26,607 bases of DNA, taken from Gemmatimonadales bacterium. Lineage in GTDB: Bacteria > Gemmatimonadota > Gemmatimonadetes > Gemmatimonadales > GWC2-71-9. The position numbers and the translations under genes are program-made. The stretch lies in contig JACCSZ010000445.1 in NCBI GenBank assembly GCA_013812695.1, positions 1 to 26,607 of the forward strand, in the 5' to 3' direction. Below are positions 1 to 8,232 of the stretch, in pieces (position 1 is the first letter of the stretch; every line of letters begins with the position of its first letter). The notes below the pieces were generated by a model that was not told the DNA's origin, did not search any database, and saw only the letters and a program-made list of their open reading frames with translations.

Positions 1-25
1 GGGGGAACCAATGATACTACCGGGG

Positions 26-817
26 TCACCCCAATTCGGCGACGCTTCCGAGGATGCGATCGGGCGTAATCATCATCCCTTCGTGACGGAGCGTCTCCTC
101 CCGGAACTTGCCGGTCCGGACGAGCCATCCCTGCAGGCCGGCGCGCTGGGCTCCCTCCACGTCCGAACGGAGGTCGTCACCCACCATGGCCACCGCTCGA
201 TCCATCGCGAGGCCGAGGCTGTGCACCGCGCCCGTGAAGAAGGCGGCACCTGGCTTTCCGGCTAGCGCCGCGGAGGTACCCGTGGCGTACTCGAGCGCCG
301 CGACGAACGGCCCCGCGTCGAGCGCGAGCCGCTCGCCCTGGCGGTAGTAGCGATCGCGCGAGAGCGCCACGAGCGCCGCGCCCGCCGCCACCTGCTCGAA
401 CGCCTCCTGCAGCAGCGCGAAGGTCCAGCGCTCACCCAGGTCGCCCACGACCACGACGTCCGCGGCGGCGTGCGGCCGGCCGGATGTCCCGCCCCGGAGA
501 TCGAGCCGCGCCATGTCCTCGAGGGCACCGGCCGGCACGAAGGGCGCGACGCGGGCGAATCCCGCCGCTCGCACCAGCTCCACGCCCGCCAGCGTGGCGG
601 TGAGGAGCTCGTCCGCGCGTACGTCGAAGCCGAACGCGGTCAGCCGCTCCATCAGCATGCGCCGGGAGCGGCTGGTCGTGTTGGTCACGAGCCGGAACGG
701 CACGCCTCGGCTCCTGAGCCGCGCCACCGCCTCGGCGGCACCGGCGATGGGCGCGTCACCGCTGTAGAGCGTGCCCTCGAGATCGATCAGGTAGGCGGAT
801 ACAGGATCGGGTGGCAT
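26..817 (-). CDS. HAD-superfamily subclass IIA phosphatase (NagD/LHPP-like)
   Basis: Predicted cytoplasmic phosphatase of about 263 residues, the usual length for HAD-IIA enzymes. Motif I is DLEGT (nucleophile Asp12), motif II is TNTT (45-48), the motif III Lys lies in GKPG (Lys188), and motif IV is GDD (213-215) followed by RSD. The cap domain lies between motifs II and III. The ending VRTGKFR is typical of the NagD/LHPP/HDHD2 group. Family members hydrolyse small phosphate esters or phospho-amino acids; the substrate cannot be read from the sequence. Oddity: the residue two after the nucleophile, normally Asp as general acid/base, is Glu14; the related LHPP and HDHD2 have Ser there. An in-frame ATG at 859 would add 14 residues. 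The start at 817 is preferred because it begins just before the first strand and leaves a spacer to the divergent gene at 878; neither start has a clear ribosome binding site. Confidence 0.85.
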   Translation of the reverse strand: MPPDPVSAYLIDLEGTLYSGDAPIAGAAEAVARLRSRGVPFRLVTNTTSRSRRMLMERLTAFGFDVRADELLTATLAGVELVRAAGFARVAPFVPAGALEDMARLDLRGGTSGRPHAAADVVVVGDLGERWTFALLQEAFEQVAAGAALVALSRDRYYRQGERLALDAGPFVAALEYATGTSAALAGKPGAAFFTGAVHSLGLAMDRAVAMVGDDLRSDVEGAQRAGLQGWLVRTGKFREETLRHEGMMITPDRILGSVAELG

Positions 818-877
818 GGTTGTCGCGTACGGTAGGCTCCCGTTATCGTGCACCAGCATTCACCCGAAGGATCAGCT

Positions 878-1564
878 ATGCCGGCCACCATGCTGCTCGC
901 CCACGCCGCCCTCCTCGCTGGACTGGCCGCCCCCTATCCCTTCGCCGTCGGCGAGACACTGAGCTACGATGCCAGTCTCGGCATGATCCCGATCGGCACC
1001 GCCACCATGACCGTCAACCCGATGACGCGCGAGCGCGGCCGCGAGGCGTTCGTCTTTGCCGCCACCGGGCAAGGGCGCCCGTTGGGTTTCCGTGTCGGCG
1101 CCGAGCTCACCTCGTACGTCGGTGTTCCAGGATTCAATTCGCTCCGATTCCACCGGCGCTGGTTCCAGGGCGGCAGCGTGGATGAGGCGCAGTTCCAGAT
1201 GGTACCCGATTCCAGCCGGTATCGCGAGGAAGGCATCCCCCAGGACTGGGCGTCCCCGCCGAACCCGCTCGATGAGCTGGCCTTCCTGTACTACCTCCGC
1301 ACCGCCCCGCTCAAGGTGGGGATGACGTACCAGATTCCGCGGTACTTCAAGCCGGGCTACAATCCGGTGCAGGTGCGGGTGGTCGGCCGAGACGTCCGGG
1401 AAGTGCCGGGCGGAAGGACGGCGCCGGTGCTCCAGCTCGAGATCCGCTCGCGGTCGCTCCTCGTGAGCGTCGCCATGACGGACGACGCGCGCCGGCTGCC
1501 GGTGGAACTGGTACTGCCGCTGCCGTTCGGGCAGGTGACCCTGGCGCTGACGCGGGTGGGCTGA
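878..1564 (+). CDS. Secreted DUF3108-family protein
   Basis: About 228 residues with an N-terminal signal peptide: a hydrophobic stretch over residues 4-17, then a small-residue region before YPFAVGETLSYD. The mature protein matches the DUF3108 pattern, with an opening GE.L.Y....G..P.G.A segment, a central aromatic-rich NPLDELAFLYYLR segment and a C-terminal beta-rich LPLPFGQVTLAL strand. DUF3108 proteins are periplasmic or outer-membrane-associated with no settled function. The ATG at 878 is chosen over the GTG at 848 because GAAGGA (866-871) sits 6 bases upstream of it and the signal peptide then starts correctly. It is divergent from the HAD gene and converges on glutamine synthetase with a 36-base gap. 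Confidence 0.8.
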   Translation: MPATMLLAHAALLAGLAAPYPFAVGETLSYDASLGMIPIGTATMTVNPMTRERGREAFVFAATGQGRPLGFRVGAELTSYVGVPGFNSLRFHRRWFQGGSVDEAQFQMVPDSSRYREEGIPQDWASPPNPLDELAFLYYLRTAPLKVGMTYQIPRYFKPGYNPVQVRVVGRDVREVPGGRTAPVLQLEIRSRSLLVSVAMTDDARRLPVELVLPLPFGQVTLALTRVG

Positions 1565-1600
1565 TGCTTGAGGGGCAAGGGGGAGGTCTTTCCGTCTTCC

Positions 1601-3001
1601 CTAGTACCTCCCCAGATAGGTCTCGATCTCCCACTGGCTCACCTGCAGGTTGTACTGCAGCACTTCGTTCCGCTTGGCCTCCAGGAATCGCGCCGTCAAG
1701 TGCTCGCCCAGGGCCTCCTTGACCACGTCGTCCTTCTCGAACATCTCGAGTGCTTCGTGCAGGTCGCGAGGCAGCTCGTCGATCCGGTACTTGCGCCGGT
1801 CGCGAAAGCTCATGGTGAAAACGTTCCGATGTACCGGCTCACGCACCGCGAGCTTGCGCTCGACGCCATCCAGGCCGGCGGCGAGCTGCACGGTCAGCGC
1901 CAAGTAGGGGTTGCAGGCGGGGTCGGGCATGCGGAGCTCGCAGCGGGTGCCGAGCCCCCGGCGGTCCGGTATGCGCACGAGCGGCGAGCGGTTCCGCGTG
2001 GACCAGGCCACGTTGCTCGGCGCCTCGTACCCCGGCACCAATCGCTTGTAGCTGTTGATCAGCGGGTTGGTGATGGCGCAGAAGCCGCGCGCGTGCTGGA
2101 GCAGCCCCTCGATATAGCTGCGCGCGGTCTTGGAGAGCTGGTACTCGCCCTTCGGATCGAAGAACGCGTTGTCCTTGCCGCGGAAGAGCGACTGGTGCGT
2201 GTGCATGCCGCTGCCGTTGATCCCCTGGATCGGCTTGGGCATGAACGAGGCGATATAGCCGTACCGGTTGGCCACGTTCCGGACGATGAACTTGAACGTG
2301 GTCAGGTTGTCCGCGGTCACGAGCGCGTCGGCGTATCGGAAGTCGATCTCGTGCTGCCCGGCTGCCACTTCGTGATGCGCCGCCTCGACCTCGAACCCCA
2401 TCTCCTCCAGCTGCTCGACGATGACCCGCCGGATCTCCTCGCCCTTGTCGAGCGGCCCGAGGTCGAAGTAGGACGCGGAGTCGTGCGTGGTGGTCGACGC
2501 CGAGCCCTCGGGCGCCCGCTCGAACAGGAAAAACTCGGCCTCGCAGCCCGCCATCATGCTGAAGCCGAGCTTCTTCGCCCGCGCCAGTTGCCGCTTGAGC
2601 GTCATCCGCGGGCAGCCCGCGAACGGCTGCTCGTCCGGCGTGTAGATGTCGCAGAGCAGCCTGGCCACTCGGCCACCCTCGTCCTCGTACGGCAGGATCC
2701 GGAACGTCGCGAGGTCGGGCTTGAGTAGCATGTCCGACTCCTCGATCCGCACGAACCCCTCGATCGAAGACCCGTCGAACATGATCTCGCCGTCGAGCGC
2801 CTTGGCGAACTGGCTGCGGGGCACCTCGACGTTCTTGTTGATGCCCATGATGTCGGTGAACTGCAGCCGGATGAAATCGACGCCGAATCGGTCGGAGACC
2901 TCGAGCAGATCTTCTTTGCTTGCCCCGCTCAGATCGGTCGGGAACTGGTCGAGGCTGGGCCGCTCGGCCGAGCCCGTGGAGCGCTGCTTGGCATGCGCCA
3001 T
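1601..3001 (-). CDS. glnA: Glutamine synthetase, type I (alpha subtype)
   Basis: ATP-dependent condensation of glutamate and ammonia to glutamine in the cytoplasm; type I enzymes are dodecamers. The 466 residues carry the family signatures: FDGSSIEGF near the N terminus, a CEAEFFLF metal-ligand segment, the AGQHEIDF segment, NGSGMHTHQSLF, the NPLINSYKRLVPG ATP-site region, RIPDRRG and the ending ETYLGRY. The sequence resembles the Bacillus-type alpha enzyme throughout, including VRIEESDM with the Arg linked to glutamine feedback inhibition, and I see no adenylylation-site loop of the beta subtype. Control is therefore likely by feedback and transcription rather than GlnE. GGGAG (3011-3015) lies 9 bases before the ATG. 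The roughly 40-residue N terminus is a little longer and more polar than usual. Confidence 0.97.
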   Translation of the reverse strand: MAHAKQRSTGSAERPSLDQFPTDLSGASKEDLLEVSDRFGVDFIRLQFTDIMGINKNVEVPRSQFAKALDGEIMFDGSSIEGFVRIEESDMLLKPDLATFRILPYEDEGGRVARLLCDIYTPDEQPFAGCPRMTLKRQLARAKKLGFSMMAGCEAEFFLFERAPEGSASTTTHDSASYFDLGPLDKGEEIRRVIVEQLEEMGFEVEAAHHEVAAGQHEIDFRYADALVTADNLTTFKFIVRNVANRYGYIASFMPKPIQGINGSGMHTHQSLFRGKDNAFFDPKGEYQLSKTARSYIEGLLQHARGFCAITNPLINSYKRLVPGYEAPSNVAWSTRNRSPLVRIPDRRGLGTRCELRMPDPACNPYLALTVQLAAGLDGVERKLAVREPVHRNVFTMSFRDRRKYRIDELPRDLHEALEMFEKDDVVKEALGEHLTARFLEAKRNEVLQYNLQVSQWEIETYLGRY

Positions 3002-3051
3002 GAATCCGATCTCCCGGGGTCATCGGTGGAGCGTGAAAGAAATCCCAGGAG

Positions 3052-3087
3052 GGCTGCTTCGGTAAGGCCCGACGCTGCCAAGCAGCC
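3052..3087 (-). promoter_or_regulatory. Inverted repeat in the glnA leader
   Basis: GGCTGCTT (3052-3059) and AAGCAGCC (3080-3087) are perfect 8-base inverted arms around a 20-base loop. They lie about 50-85 bases upstream of the glnA start, in the 191-base gap shared with the divergent zinc-ribbon gene. They could be an operator or an RNA stem in the glnA leader. No function is demonstrated, and an isolated repeat of this size can occur by chance in GC-rich DNA. Confidence 0.3.
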
Positions 3088-3192
3088 GACAGTCCTCCCC
3101 GCACCGGCCCGCCTCCCACCACAACGCATGGATTCCTTGCGGCTGACGTAGTCCTTTCCCGGGCTCCGACACCCGTTTACGCTTCTGCCCCG

Positions 3193-4011
3193 ATGACTTC
3201 CGTTCCCCCCAGTTGTCCCGCCTGCGGCAGTCCCGCCTCGGGCAAATTCTGCAGCGCCTGCGGTGCCAGCCTCGTGGCGCGGAGTTGCGCCGGCTGCCGG
3301 GCCGATCTGGCGCCCACCGCCAAATTCTGTCACCGCTGCGGCCGGGCGGCCGGGGCAGCCGGAAGTCCGGTGGCGCCGGCCGGGCTGCCGAAGCGCGAGC
3401 GCATGGCCTGGCTCGTCGCGGGCGTGCTCTGCGTGGTGCTGCTGGCCGCGATTGTGTTCAAGGTCGGGCGTCCCCCGGCGCCAGTGACGCCCGACATGGC
3501 CAACGCGGGTGCCGAGAGCGCCCGAGAGACCTCAACTCAGCCTGAGGGCGCGGGGGGACCCGCGGGCGTGCCACCGGACATCAGCCAGATGACACCGCGC
3601 GAGCGATTCGACCGCCTCTTCAACCGGGTCATGCAAGCTTCCGAACAGGGCGACACGTCGCAGATCGTCCGGTTTACGCCGATGGCGCTCGGCGCCTACG
3701 CGCAGCTCGACTCGGTCAATGCCGACGCGCGCTACCACGCGGCGGTGCTCCGCCTTCAGGTCGGCGACCTGCCCGGCGCCGCGGCGCTGGCCGACACGAT
3801 CCTCGCGCGGAGCCCCGGCCACCTGTTCGGCTACATCGTCCGGGGCACGGCGGCCGGGTACCGCGGCGATACCGCCGCCGAGCGTCTGGCCGGCCGGGAA
3901 TTCCTGGCCAGCTACGACGCCGAGCGCCGAAGCGACCGCATCGAATACCGGGAACATGAGCCGGCGATCGCCGACTTCAAGCGGAAAGCCGAGAGGGAGA
4001 CGCCACGATGA
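3193..4011 (+). CDS. Double zinc-ribbon membrane protein with C-terminal TPR-like region
   Basis: 272 residues. Two zinc ribbons come first: C8-C11/C20-C23 and C32-C35/C46-C49. A Pro/Ala linker and basic patch KRER (67-70) lead into one membrane helix (about 72-90). A low-complexity linker then leads to an alpha-helical region (about 130-260) with TPR-like spacing (ARYHAAVLRLQVGDLPGAAALAD). The basic patch before the helix predicts ribbons in the cytoplasm and the helical domain outside. The role is unknown; such ribbon-plus-membrane proteins are usually scaffolds or sensors. No ribosome binding site is visible before the ATG, so it may be translated leaderless. The stop overlaps the mqnD start by 4 bases (ATGA), so the two are probably cotranscribed and translationally coupled. 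Confidence 0.75.
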   Translation: MTSVPPSCPACGSPASGKFCSACGASLVARSCAGCRADLAPTAKFCHRCGRAAGAAGSPVAPAGLPKRERMAWLVAGVLCVVLLAAIVFKVGRPPAPVTPDMANAGAESARETSTQPEGAGGPAGVPPDISQMTPRERFDRLFNRVMQASEQGDTSQIVRFTPMALGAYAQLDSVNADARYHAAVLRLQVGDLPGAAALADTILARSPGHLFGYIVRGTAAGYRGDTAAERLAGREFLASYDAERRSDRIEYREHEPAIADFKRKAERETPR

Positions 4012-4850
4012 CCCGCACCATCCGGGTCGCCCACAGCCCCGACTCCGACGACGCATTCATGTTCTACGCGCTGGCTGAAGGCAAGATCGACACCGGGGAG
4101 CTCCGCTACGTGCACGAGCTCTCGGACATCGAGTCGCTCAACCAACGCGCCCGGCGCGCCGAGCTCGAGGTGACGGCGGTGTCGATCCACGCGTACGCCT
4201 ACCTGTGGCGCGATTACGTGCTGCTGAGCTCCGGCTCGTCCATGGGCGACGGCTACGGCCCGCGGCTGGTGGCCACCCGGCCGCCGCCGTCCGACCCGCG
4301 CGCGGCGCTCCGCGAGCTACGTGTGGGCGTGCCGGGCACCCTCACCACCGCCTACCTGGCGCTCCAGCTCTACCAGCCCGGCGTGGTCGCCGTGACGATG
4401 CCCTTCGACCGGATCGAGGACGCCGTACACGGCGGCGAGGTGGACGTCGGACTGCTGATTCACGAGGGGCAGCTCACCTATGCCGATGCCGGGCTCCACC
4501 TCTGGACCGACCTCGGCGCCTGGTGGATGGAAGAGACCGGTCTCCCCCTTCCCTTGGGCGGCAACGCCGTCCGGCGGGATCTCGGCCCGGCCGTGATCGA
4601 GCAAATCGCCCGGGACCTCAAGGCCAGCATCGTGTACGCGCTCGAGCACCGCGCGCCCGCGCTGGCCCATGCTAGACAGTACAACCGGGGCATCGGCGAT
4701 GAGCGCACCGACACGTTTGTCGGAATGTACGTCAACCAGTGGACGGTGGATTACGGCCCGCGCGGGCGCCAGGCGGTGCAACTGCTGCTCGATCGCGGGC
4801 ACGCGGCCGGGGTCATCCCGGAGCGGGTGGAGGTCGAGTTCGTCGGGTGA
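4008..4850 (+). CDS. mqnD: 1,4-dihydroxy-6-naphthoate synthase (menaquinone, futalosine pathway)
   Basis: Converts cyclic dehypoxanthinylfutalosine to 1,4-dihydroxy-6-naphthoate, a late dedicated step of the futalosine route to menaquinone. The 280 residues have the periplasmic-binding-protein-like fold typical of MqnA/MqnD. Diagnostic segments are HSPDSDDAFMFY (9-20), ELSDIESLN (37-45), GVPGTLTTAYLAL (107-119), GLLIHEGQLTY (148-158) and LPLGGNAVRRDL. His152 in IHEGQ is the residue I would align with the catalytic His reported for Thermus MqnD. IHEGQLTY and LPLGGN favour MqnD over MqnA. The ATG overlaps the stop of the upstream zinc-ribbon gene. No other mqn gene is in the window, so the pathway must be completed elsewhere. 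Confidence 0.93.
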   Translation: MTRTIRVAHSPDSDDAFMFYALAEGKIDTGELRYVHELSDIESLNQRARRAELEVTAVSIHAYAYLWRDYVLLSSGSSMGDGYGPRLVATRPPPSDPRAALRELRVGVPGTLTTAYLALQLYQPGVVAVTMPFDRIEDAVHGGEVDVGLLIHEGQLTYADAGLHLWTDLGAWWMEETGLPLPLGGNAVRRDLGPAVIEQIARDLKASIVYALEHRAPALAHARQYNRGIGDERTDTFVGMYVNQWTVDYGPRGRQAVQLLLDRGHAAGVIPERVEVEFVG

Positions 4851-4986
4851 CCACGGAATTCGCGCGCTCGCCTTCGCACCACCCGTCTCCTTGCCTACCC
4901 TCTCCCCGCTTTCTACCTTCCTGCCATCCCATCCCTGACATCCGGTTGCCCCCTCCCTGCACCCGGTCCGATGTGAAGGAGTCCGC

Positions 4987-6054
4987 GTGTCTCCCAACGA
5001 TGGACCCGTCACCCTCCTCGTCGTGGACGACGAGGAGGCGATTCGCAACGCCATTCGCAGGTATCTGACCCAGCGGGGATACGAGGTGGCCGCCGCCGCC
5101 GACGGCGAGGAGGCCCTCACCGTGCTCGAGCGGCAGAAGATCACCGGCGTGCTGCTCGACGTGAATCTCCCGGGCATCAACGGTGTCGACCTGGTGCCCC
5201 GCATCCTCGAGATCGAGCCGACCGTCGCCATCCTGATGCTCACGGCGGTGAACGATGCGAGCGCCGCGGCACTCTGCATGCAACGGGGCGCCCTCGATTA
5301 CCTCGTCAAGCCGATCGATCTGGCTCACCTCGACCACGCCATCCGGCGGGCGCTCGACCGCCGGCACGCGCTGCTCGAGGGTCAGCAGATCACCCAGTGG
5401 CTCAAGGAGGAAGTGGCGCTCCGGGCCGCCGAGCGACACGTCGAACAGACCACCCAGGAGCGCATCTCGGTGGCCACGCTCGAGGCGCTCGTGAACGCGC
5501 TCGAGGCAAAGGAACCGTACCTGCGCGGCCACTCCGCGCGGGTGGCCGATCTGTCGGCGAGTGTCGCGGCCCACCTCGGCCGGCCCGACGAGGAGATCGA
5601 GGCCATACGGACGGCCGGCCGCCTTCACGACATTGGCAAGATCGGCATCCGGGAAGCGATCCTGAACAAGCAGGGCCCGCTGAGCGACGAAGAGTACGAG
5701 CACGTCAAACAGCACGTGCTGGTGGGATCCCAGATCCTGGCCCCGATGGTCCATCTCAGAGAGGTCGTCACGTTCGTCCGAGGCCATCACGAGCGCTGGG
5801 ACGGCTGCGGCTATCCCGACCGGCTCTCCGGCGAGTCGATACCGCTGGGGGCCCGGATCATTGGCGCCGTGGAGATCTACGACGCGCTCACCACCTCGCG
5901 TCCGTATCAGGAAAAGATGGGTCCCGACCTGGCGGTGGAGCGCATGCGCGACCTGGTGGGGACCGCGATCGACCCCGCGATCCACGAGGCGGTCGAGGCG
6001 GTGGTTTCGCGCCGGCAGGCGCTCGTCTTCCTGGATGACGCGCAGCTTACGTGA
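4987..6054 (+). CDS. Response regulator with HD-GYP domain (predicted c-di-GMP phosphodiesterase)
   Basis: 355 residues. An N-terminal receiver (8-122) has the acidic pair D14/D15, phosphoacceptor D58, T86 and K108, all intact. A helical, probably coiled-coil linker (about 125-165) leads to an HD-GYP domain (about 166-345). The metal ligands are visible: H182, H214-D215, H243, H267-H268 and D299, plus the defining GYP at 275-277. Intact HD-GYP domains hydrolyse cyclic di-GMP, linearising it, so phosphorylation probably controls c-di-GMP turnover. The GTG start has AAGGAG (4976-4981) 5 bases upstream. The 136-base gap after mqnD is pyrimidine-rich with no clear terminator. The stop overlaps the next start by 4 bases (GTGA). 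No cognate histidine kinase with an ATPase domain is in the window. Confidence 0.93.
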   Translation: MSPNDGPVTLLVVDDEEAIRNAIRRYLTQRGYEVAAAADGEEALTVLERQKITGVLLDVNLPGINGVDLVPRILEIEPTVAILMLTAVNDASAAALCMQRGALDYLVKPIDLAHLDHAIRRALDRRHALLEGQQITQWLKEEVALRAAERHVEQTTQERISVATLEALVNALEAKEPYLRGHSARVADLSASVAAHLGRPDEEIEAIRTAGRLHDIGKIGIREAILNKQGPLSDEEYEHVKQHVLVGSQILAPMVHLREVVTFVRGHHERWDGCGYPDRLSGESIPLGARIIGAVEIYDALTTSRPYQEKMGPDLAVERMRDLVGTAIDPAIHEAVEAVVSRRQALVFLDDAQLT

Positions 6055-7175
6055 AACCGGCTCCGGTGAGTCCTGTCGCCGCGGATGTCATGCTCCGCGA
6101 AGGCGCGCCGCGCATTCTCGTCGTGGATGACGACCCGACCATCGCCCGGCTCGTGCTGCACCTCCTCCGCTCGCGCGGGCTCGGCGACGGCATGCACGTG
6201 ATGAGCGGACGCGAGGCGCTGGAATCGCTCGAGGGCGTGGACATCGTGCTGCTCGATCATCAGCTCCCGGACGCCAATGGGCTCGAGGTGCTCGAAACGA
6301 TCCGCGCCCGGTCCAACCCGCCCTCGGTCATCCTCATCACCGCGCACGGCAACGAATCGTTCGCGGCGGGCGCGCTTCGCCTCGGAGCGGACGACTACCT
6401 GGCCAAGGACCGGTCCCTGCTCGAAATGCTGCCGCCGGTGCTCGAGCGGGTGCGCCGGAACCGTGAGCTCCGGAAGGCGCTCGACGCCGCCGAGCGCGAT
6501 CTGGTCCGCGCCGAGCGGCTGACGGCCATGGGGGAGCTGACCGTCGCCCTGCACCACGGCATCAACAATCCGCTGATGTCCGCGTCGGCCGATGTCGACC
6601 TCCTGCTGCTGCACCCGGACATGCCCCAGCCGGAGCGGCAGAAGGCGCTGGACGACGTGCGGGTCTCGCTCCACCGCATCCGGGACATCGTCCGGCAGAT
6701 CGGCGATCTCCGCGCCGCCCGCACCAAGACCTACTTGCCCGGGATGCAGATGGTGGATCTCAACGGCGAGGCCGAGCTCGCGCCGCCGCCGCACCGCGGG
6801 GTGGCGCTGGTTCACGTGGCCGAGGAGGACCTGGCCCGGATCGCGACGCTGCTGCTGCGCCATTCCGGATTCACGGTCGAGCGCTGCGTTGCGCTGGACG
6901 ACCTGCGGCGTGCGGCCCCGCGCCTCGGCGTCGTGCTGGTGCTCGTCCAAGGTGGGACGGACGCGGCCGGCGCGCACGCGCTCGGCGGGTTCGACCCGGC
7001 TGCGGAGCGCGACTACCGCGTGGTGGCGCTGGTGGCCGGTGAGCCCGCGCCCGCTCGGGCCGCCGGTGCCGATCGCGTCGTCGAGCTGCCGTTCGACCCC
7101 GTCAGCTTCGCCGCCGAGATGGTGGAGGTGACCCGGCAGGACCCCCTTCATTCGCCGCGCTCAGGGTCGGGATGA
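6051..7175 (+). CDS. Receiver - HisKA-like (no ATPase domain) - degenerate receiver protein
   Basis: 374 residues. The first receiver (21-135) is complete: D26/D27/D28, phosphoacceptor D69, T97 and K119. A helix then leads to a HisKA-like dimerisation segment (about 150-222) with the H-box pattern MGELTVALHHGINNPL; H169 aligns with the phosphorylated His, but the Glu that normally follows is Gly170. No HATPase N, G1 or G2 box follows. Instead, residues 249-365 look like a second receiver-like fold (alternating hydrophobic strands, closing VELPFDP) without a recognisable phosphoacceptor. Without an ATP site it cannot be a standard kinase; a phosphotransfer or scaffold role is inferred. It is translationally coupled to the HD-GYP gene, its likely partner. 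Its last 74 bases overlap the 3' end of the convergent HtpX-like gene. Confidence 0.82.
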   Translation: MKPAPVSPVAADVMLREGAPRILVVDDDPTIARLVLHLLRSRGLGDGMHVMSGREALESLEGVDIVLLDHQLPDANGLEVLETIRARSNPPSVILITAHGNESFAAGALRLGADDYLAKDRSLLEMLPPVLERVRRNRELRKALDAAERDLVRAERLTAMGELTVALHHGINNPLMSASADVDLLLLHPDMPQPERQKALDDVRVSLHRIRDIVRQIGDLRAARTKTYLPGMQMVDLNGEAELAPPPHRGVALVHVAEEDLARIATLLLRHSGFTVERCVALDDLRRAAPRLGVVLVLVQGGTDAAGAHALGGFDPAAERDYRVVALVAGEPAPARAAGADRVVELPFDPVSFAAEMVEVTRQDPLHSPRSGSG

Positions 7176-8196
7176 CGGGCTCGCCGGCGGGCTTGGCGAA
7201 CTGGTACCCCATCTGCTCCAGCCGGCCGATTCGTTGACGTATCGGCGGATGCGACGCCAGCGCGTCGGCCAGAAACCCCGCCCGGGCTGCCAGCCGCCCC
7301 GGTGCCGGGTCGACGATGCACAGGTGCGCCGCGCCCAGGGTGACCGCCCGCGTGGGCGAGCCGGCGGCGTGCAGTTTCTCGAGCGCTGAGGCGAGCGCGA
7401 GCGGGTTACGGGTGAACTGCGCGGCGGTCGCGTCCGCCAGAAACTCGCGCTTCCGGCTGACGGCCATCGCCAGGACCCGGGAGACGACCGGTGCCACCAC
7501 CAGTGTCAGCAGCCACAGCGCCAGCACGACCAGCGCGAGCGGATTACCGCCTCCCTTCCCTCGCCCGCCGCCCCTCCCGCCGCGCCCTCCGGTCGTCCGG
7601 GGGCCCCGGAGCATCCGCCCCAGGCCGTCGGAGATCAGCGCGATCGACCCGACCATGCCGGCCAGCAGCGTCATGAGCCGGATGTCGAGATTCCGGACGT
7701 GAGCCATTTCGTGCGCCACCACGCCCTGCAGCTCGTCGCGGGAGAGTGCCTCGAGCAGCCCGTCCGTCACCGCGATGCTGGCCGTCGCCGCGTCGCGCCC
7801 CGTGGCGAACGCGTTCGGATCGTCGTCCGGGACGACGTAGACCCGAGGTGCCGGCACGCCGGCCGCGATCGCCATCTCCTCGACCACGTTCATCAGCTGA
7901 CGCTCCGCAGGCGTCGCGGGATCGACCAGCTCGCGCGCCCCGGTGGACCACAGCACCTGCCGTGGCCCGAAGCGCCACGCGTACCAGCAGATGCCGCCCG
8001 CGGCGAGGGTCGTGACCAGCCCCAGGATCGGCACAACGTGGTGATAGCTGTCCGGCGGATCGTCAGCCGTGAGCAGCCCGAACGCGAGATCACCGCCGAA
8101 CCCGACCCAGGCGAAGAACACGAGGAAGCCGATGACCAGCCAAGTGGAGCGCCGGCGGTTCGACTCCTGCTGGGCGAACAGATTGGCGTCGGTCAC
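7102..8196 (-). CDS. htpX: HtpX-like M48 family membrane metalloprotease
   Basis: 364 residues. Two N-terminal membrane helices (about 18-40 and 54-74) precede the peptidase domain. The zinc site is HEMAH (H162, E163, H166), with the third ligand Glu251 in REFLADA. Two further hydrophobic segments (about 174-190 and 219-246) flank an unusual Gly/Arg-rich loop (201-217). HtpX proteases degrade damaged or misassembled inner-membrane proteins. This is the last gene of a minus-strand operon, 36 bases after lemA; lemA-htpX pairing is common in bacteria. The GTG start has no strong ribosome binding site, so coupling to lemA is plausible. The C-terminal tail (after GEPVIPTLSAANEGG) is low-complexity and overlaps the convergent gene; part of it seems to derive from a dispersed repeat. 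Confidence 0.9.
   Translation of the reverse strand: MTDANLFAQQESNRRRSTWLVIGFLVFFAWVGFGGDLAFGLLTADDPPDSYHHVVPILGLVTTLAAGGICWYAWRFGPRQVLWSTGARELVDPATPAERQLMNVVEEMAIAAGVPAPRVYVVPDDDPNAFATGRDAATASIAVTDGLLEALSRDELQGVVAHEMAHVRNLDIRLMTLLAGMVGSIALISDGLGRMLRGPRTTGGRGGRGGGRGKGGGNPLALVVLALWLLTLVVAPVVSRVLAMAVSRKREFLADATAAQFTRNPLALASALEKLHAAGSPTRAVTLGAAHLCIVDPAPGRLAARAGFLADALASHPPIRQRIGRLEQMGYQFAKPAGEPVIPTLSAANEGGPAGSPPPSRRRS
7151..7176. repeat. Degenerate copy of a CTCAGGATGA-type dispersed repeat
   Basis: The stretch TTCGCC-CGCTCAGG-GGATGAC resembles the right arm of the inverted repeat at 15495-15577 (TTCGCC-CGCTCAGGATGA), with a 4-base insertion. Here it lies inside coding sequence: it supplies the last residues of the receiver/HisKA protein and, on the other strand, part of the C-terminal tail of the HtpX-like protease. 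The assignment rests on similarity between two copies in this window only. Confidence 0.35.
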
Positions 8197-8232
8197 GGGC
8201 GGGGCGGCTTGCCTACGGCCGGTGGCGGTCGC

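Noticed and set aside
848..877. GTG start for the DUF3108 gene
   Set aside because: The ATG at 878 has a well-spaced GAAGGA and yields a proper signal peptide; the GTG start puts charged and His residues before it.
1568..2728. 386-residue plus-strand frame opposite glnA
   Set aside because: It is antisense to a fully recognisable glutamine synthetase; composition is the Arg/Leu/Val-rich shadow expected of GC-rich DNA and it has no family pattern.
4813..5985. 390-residue minus-strand frame opposite the HD-GYP gene
   Set aside because: Shadow of an intact gene with all catalytic residues; no signature of its own.
5907..7151. 414-residue minus-strand frame opposite the receiver/HisKA gene
   Set aside because: Antisense shadow; His/Arg/Gly-rich composition without any domain.
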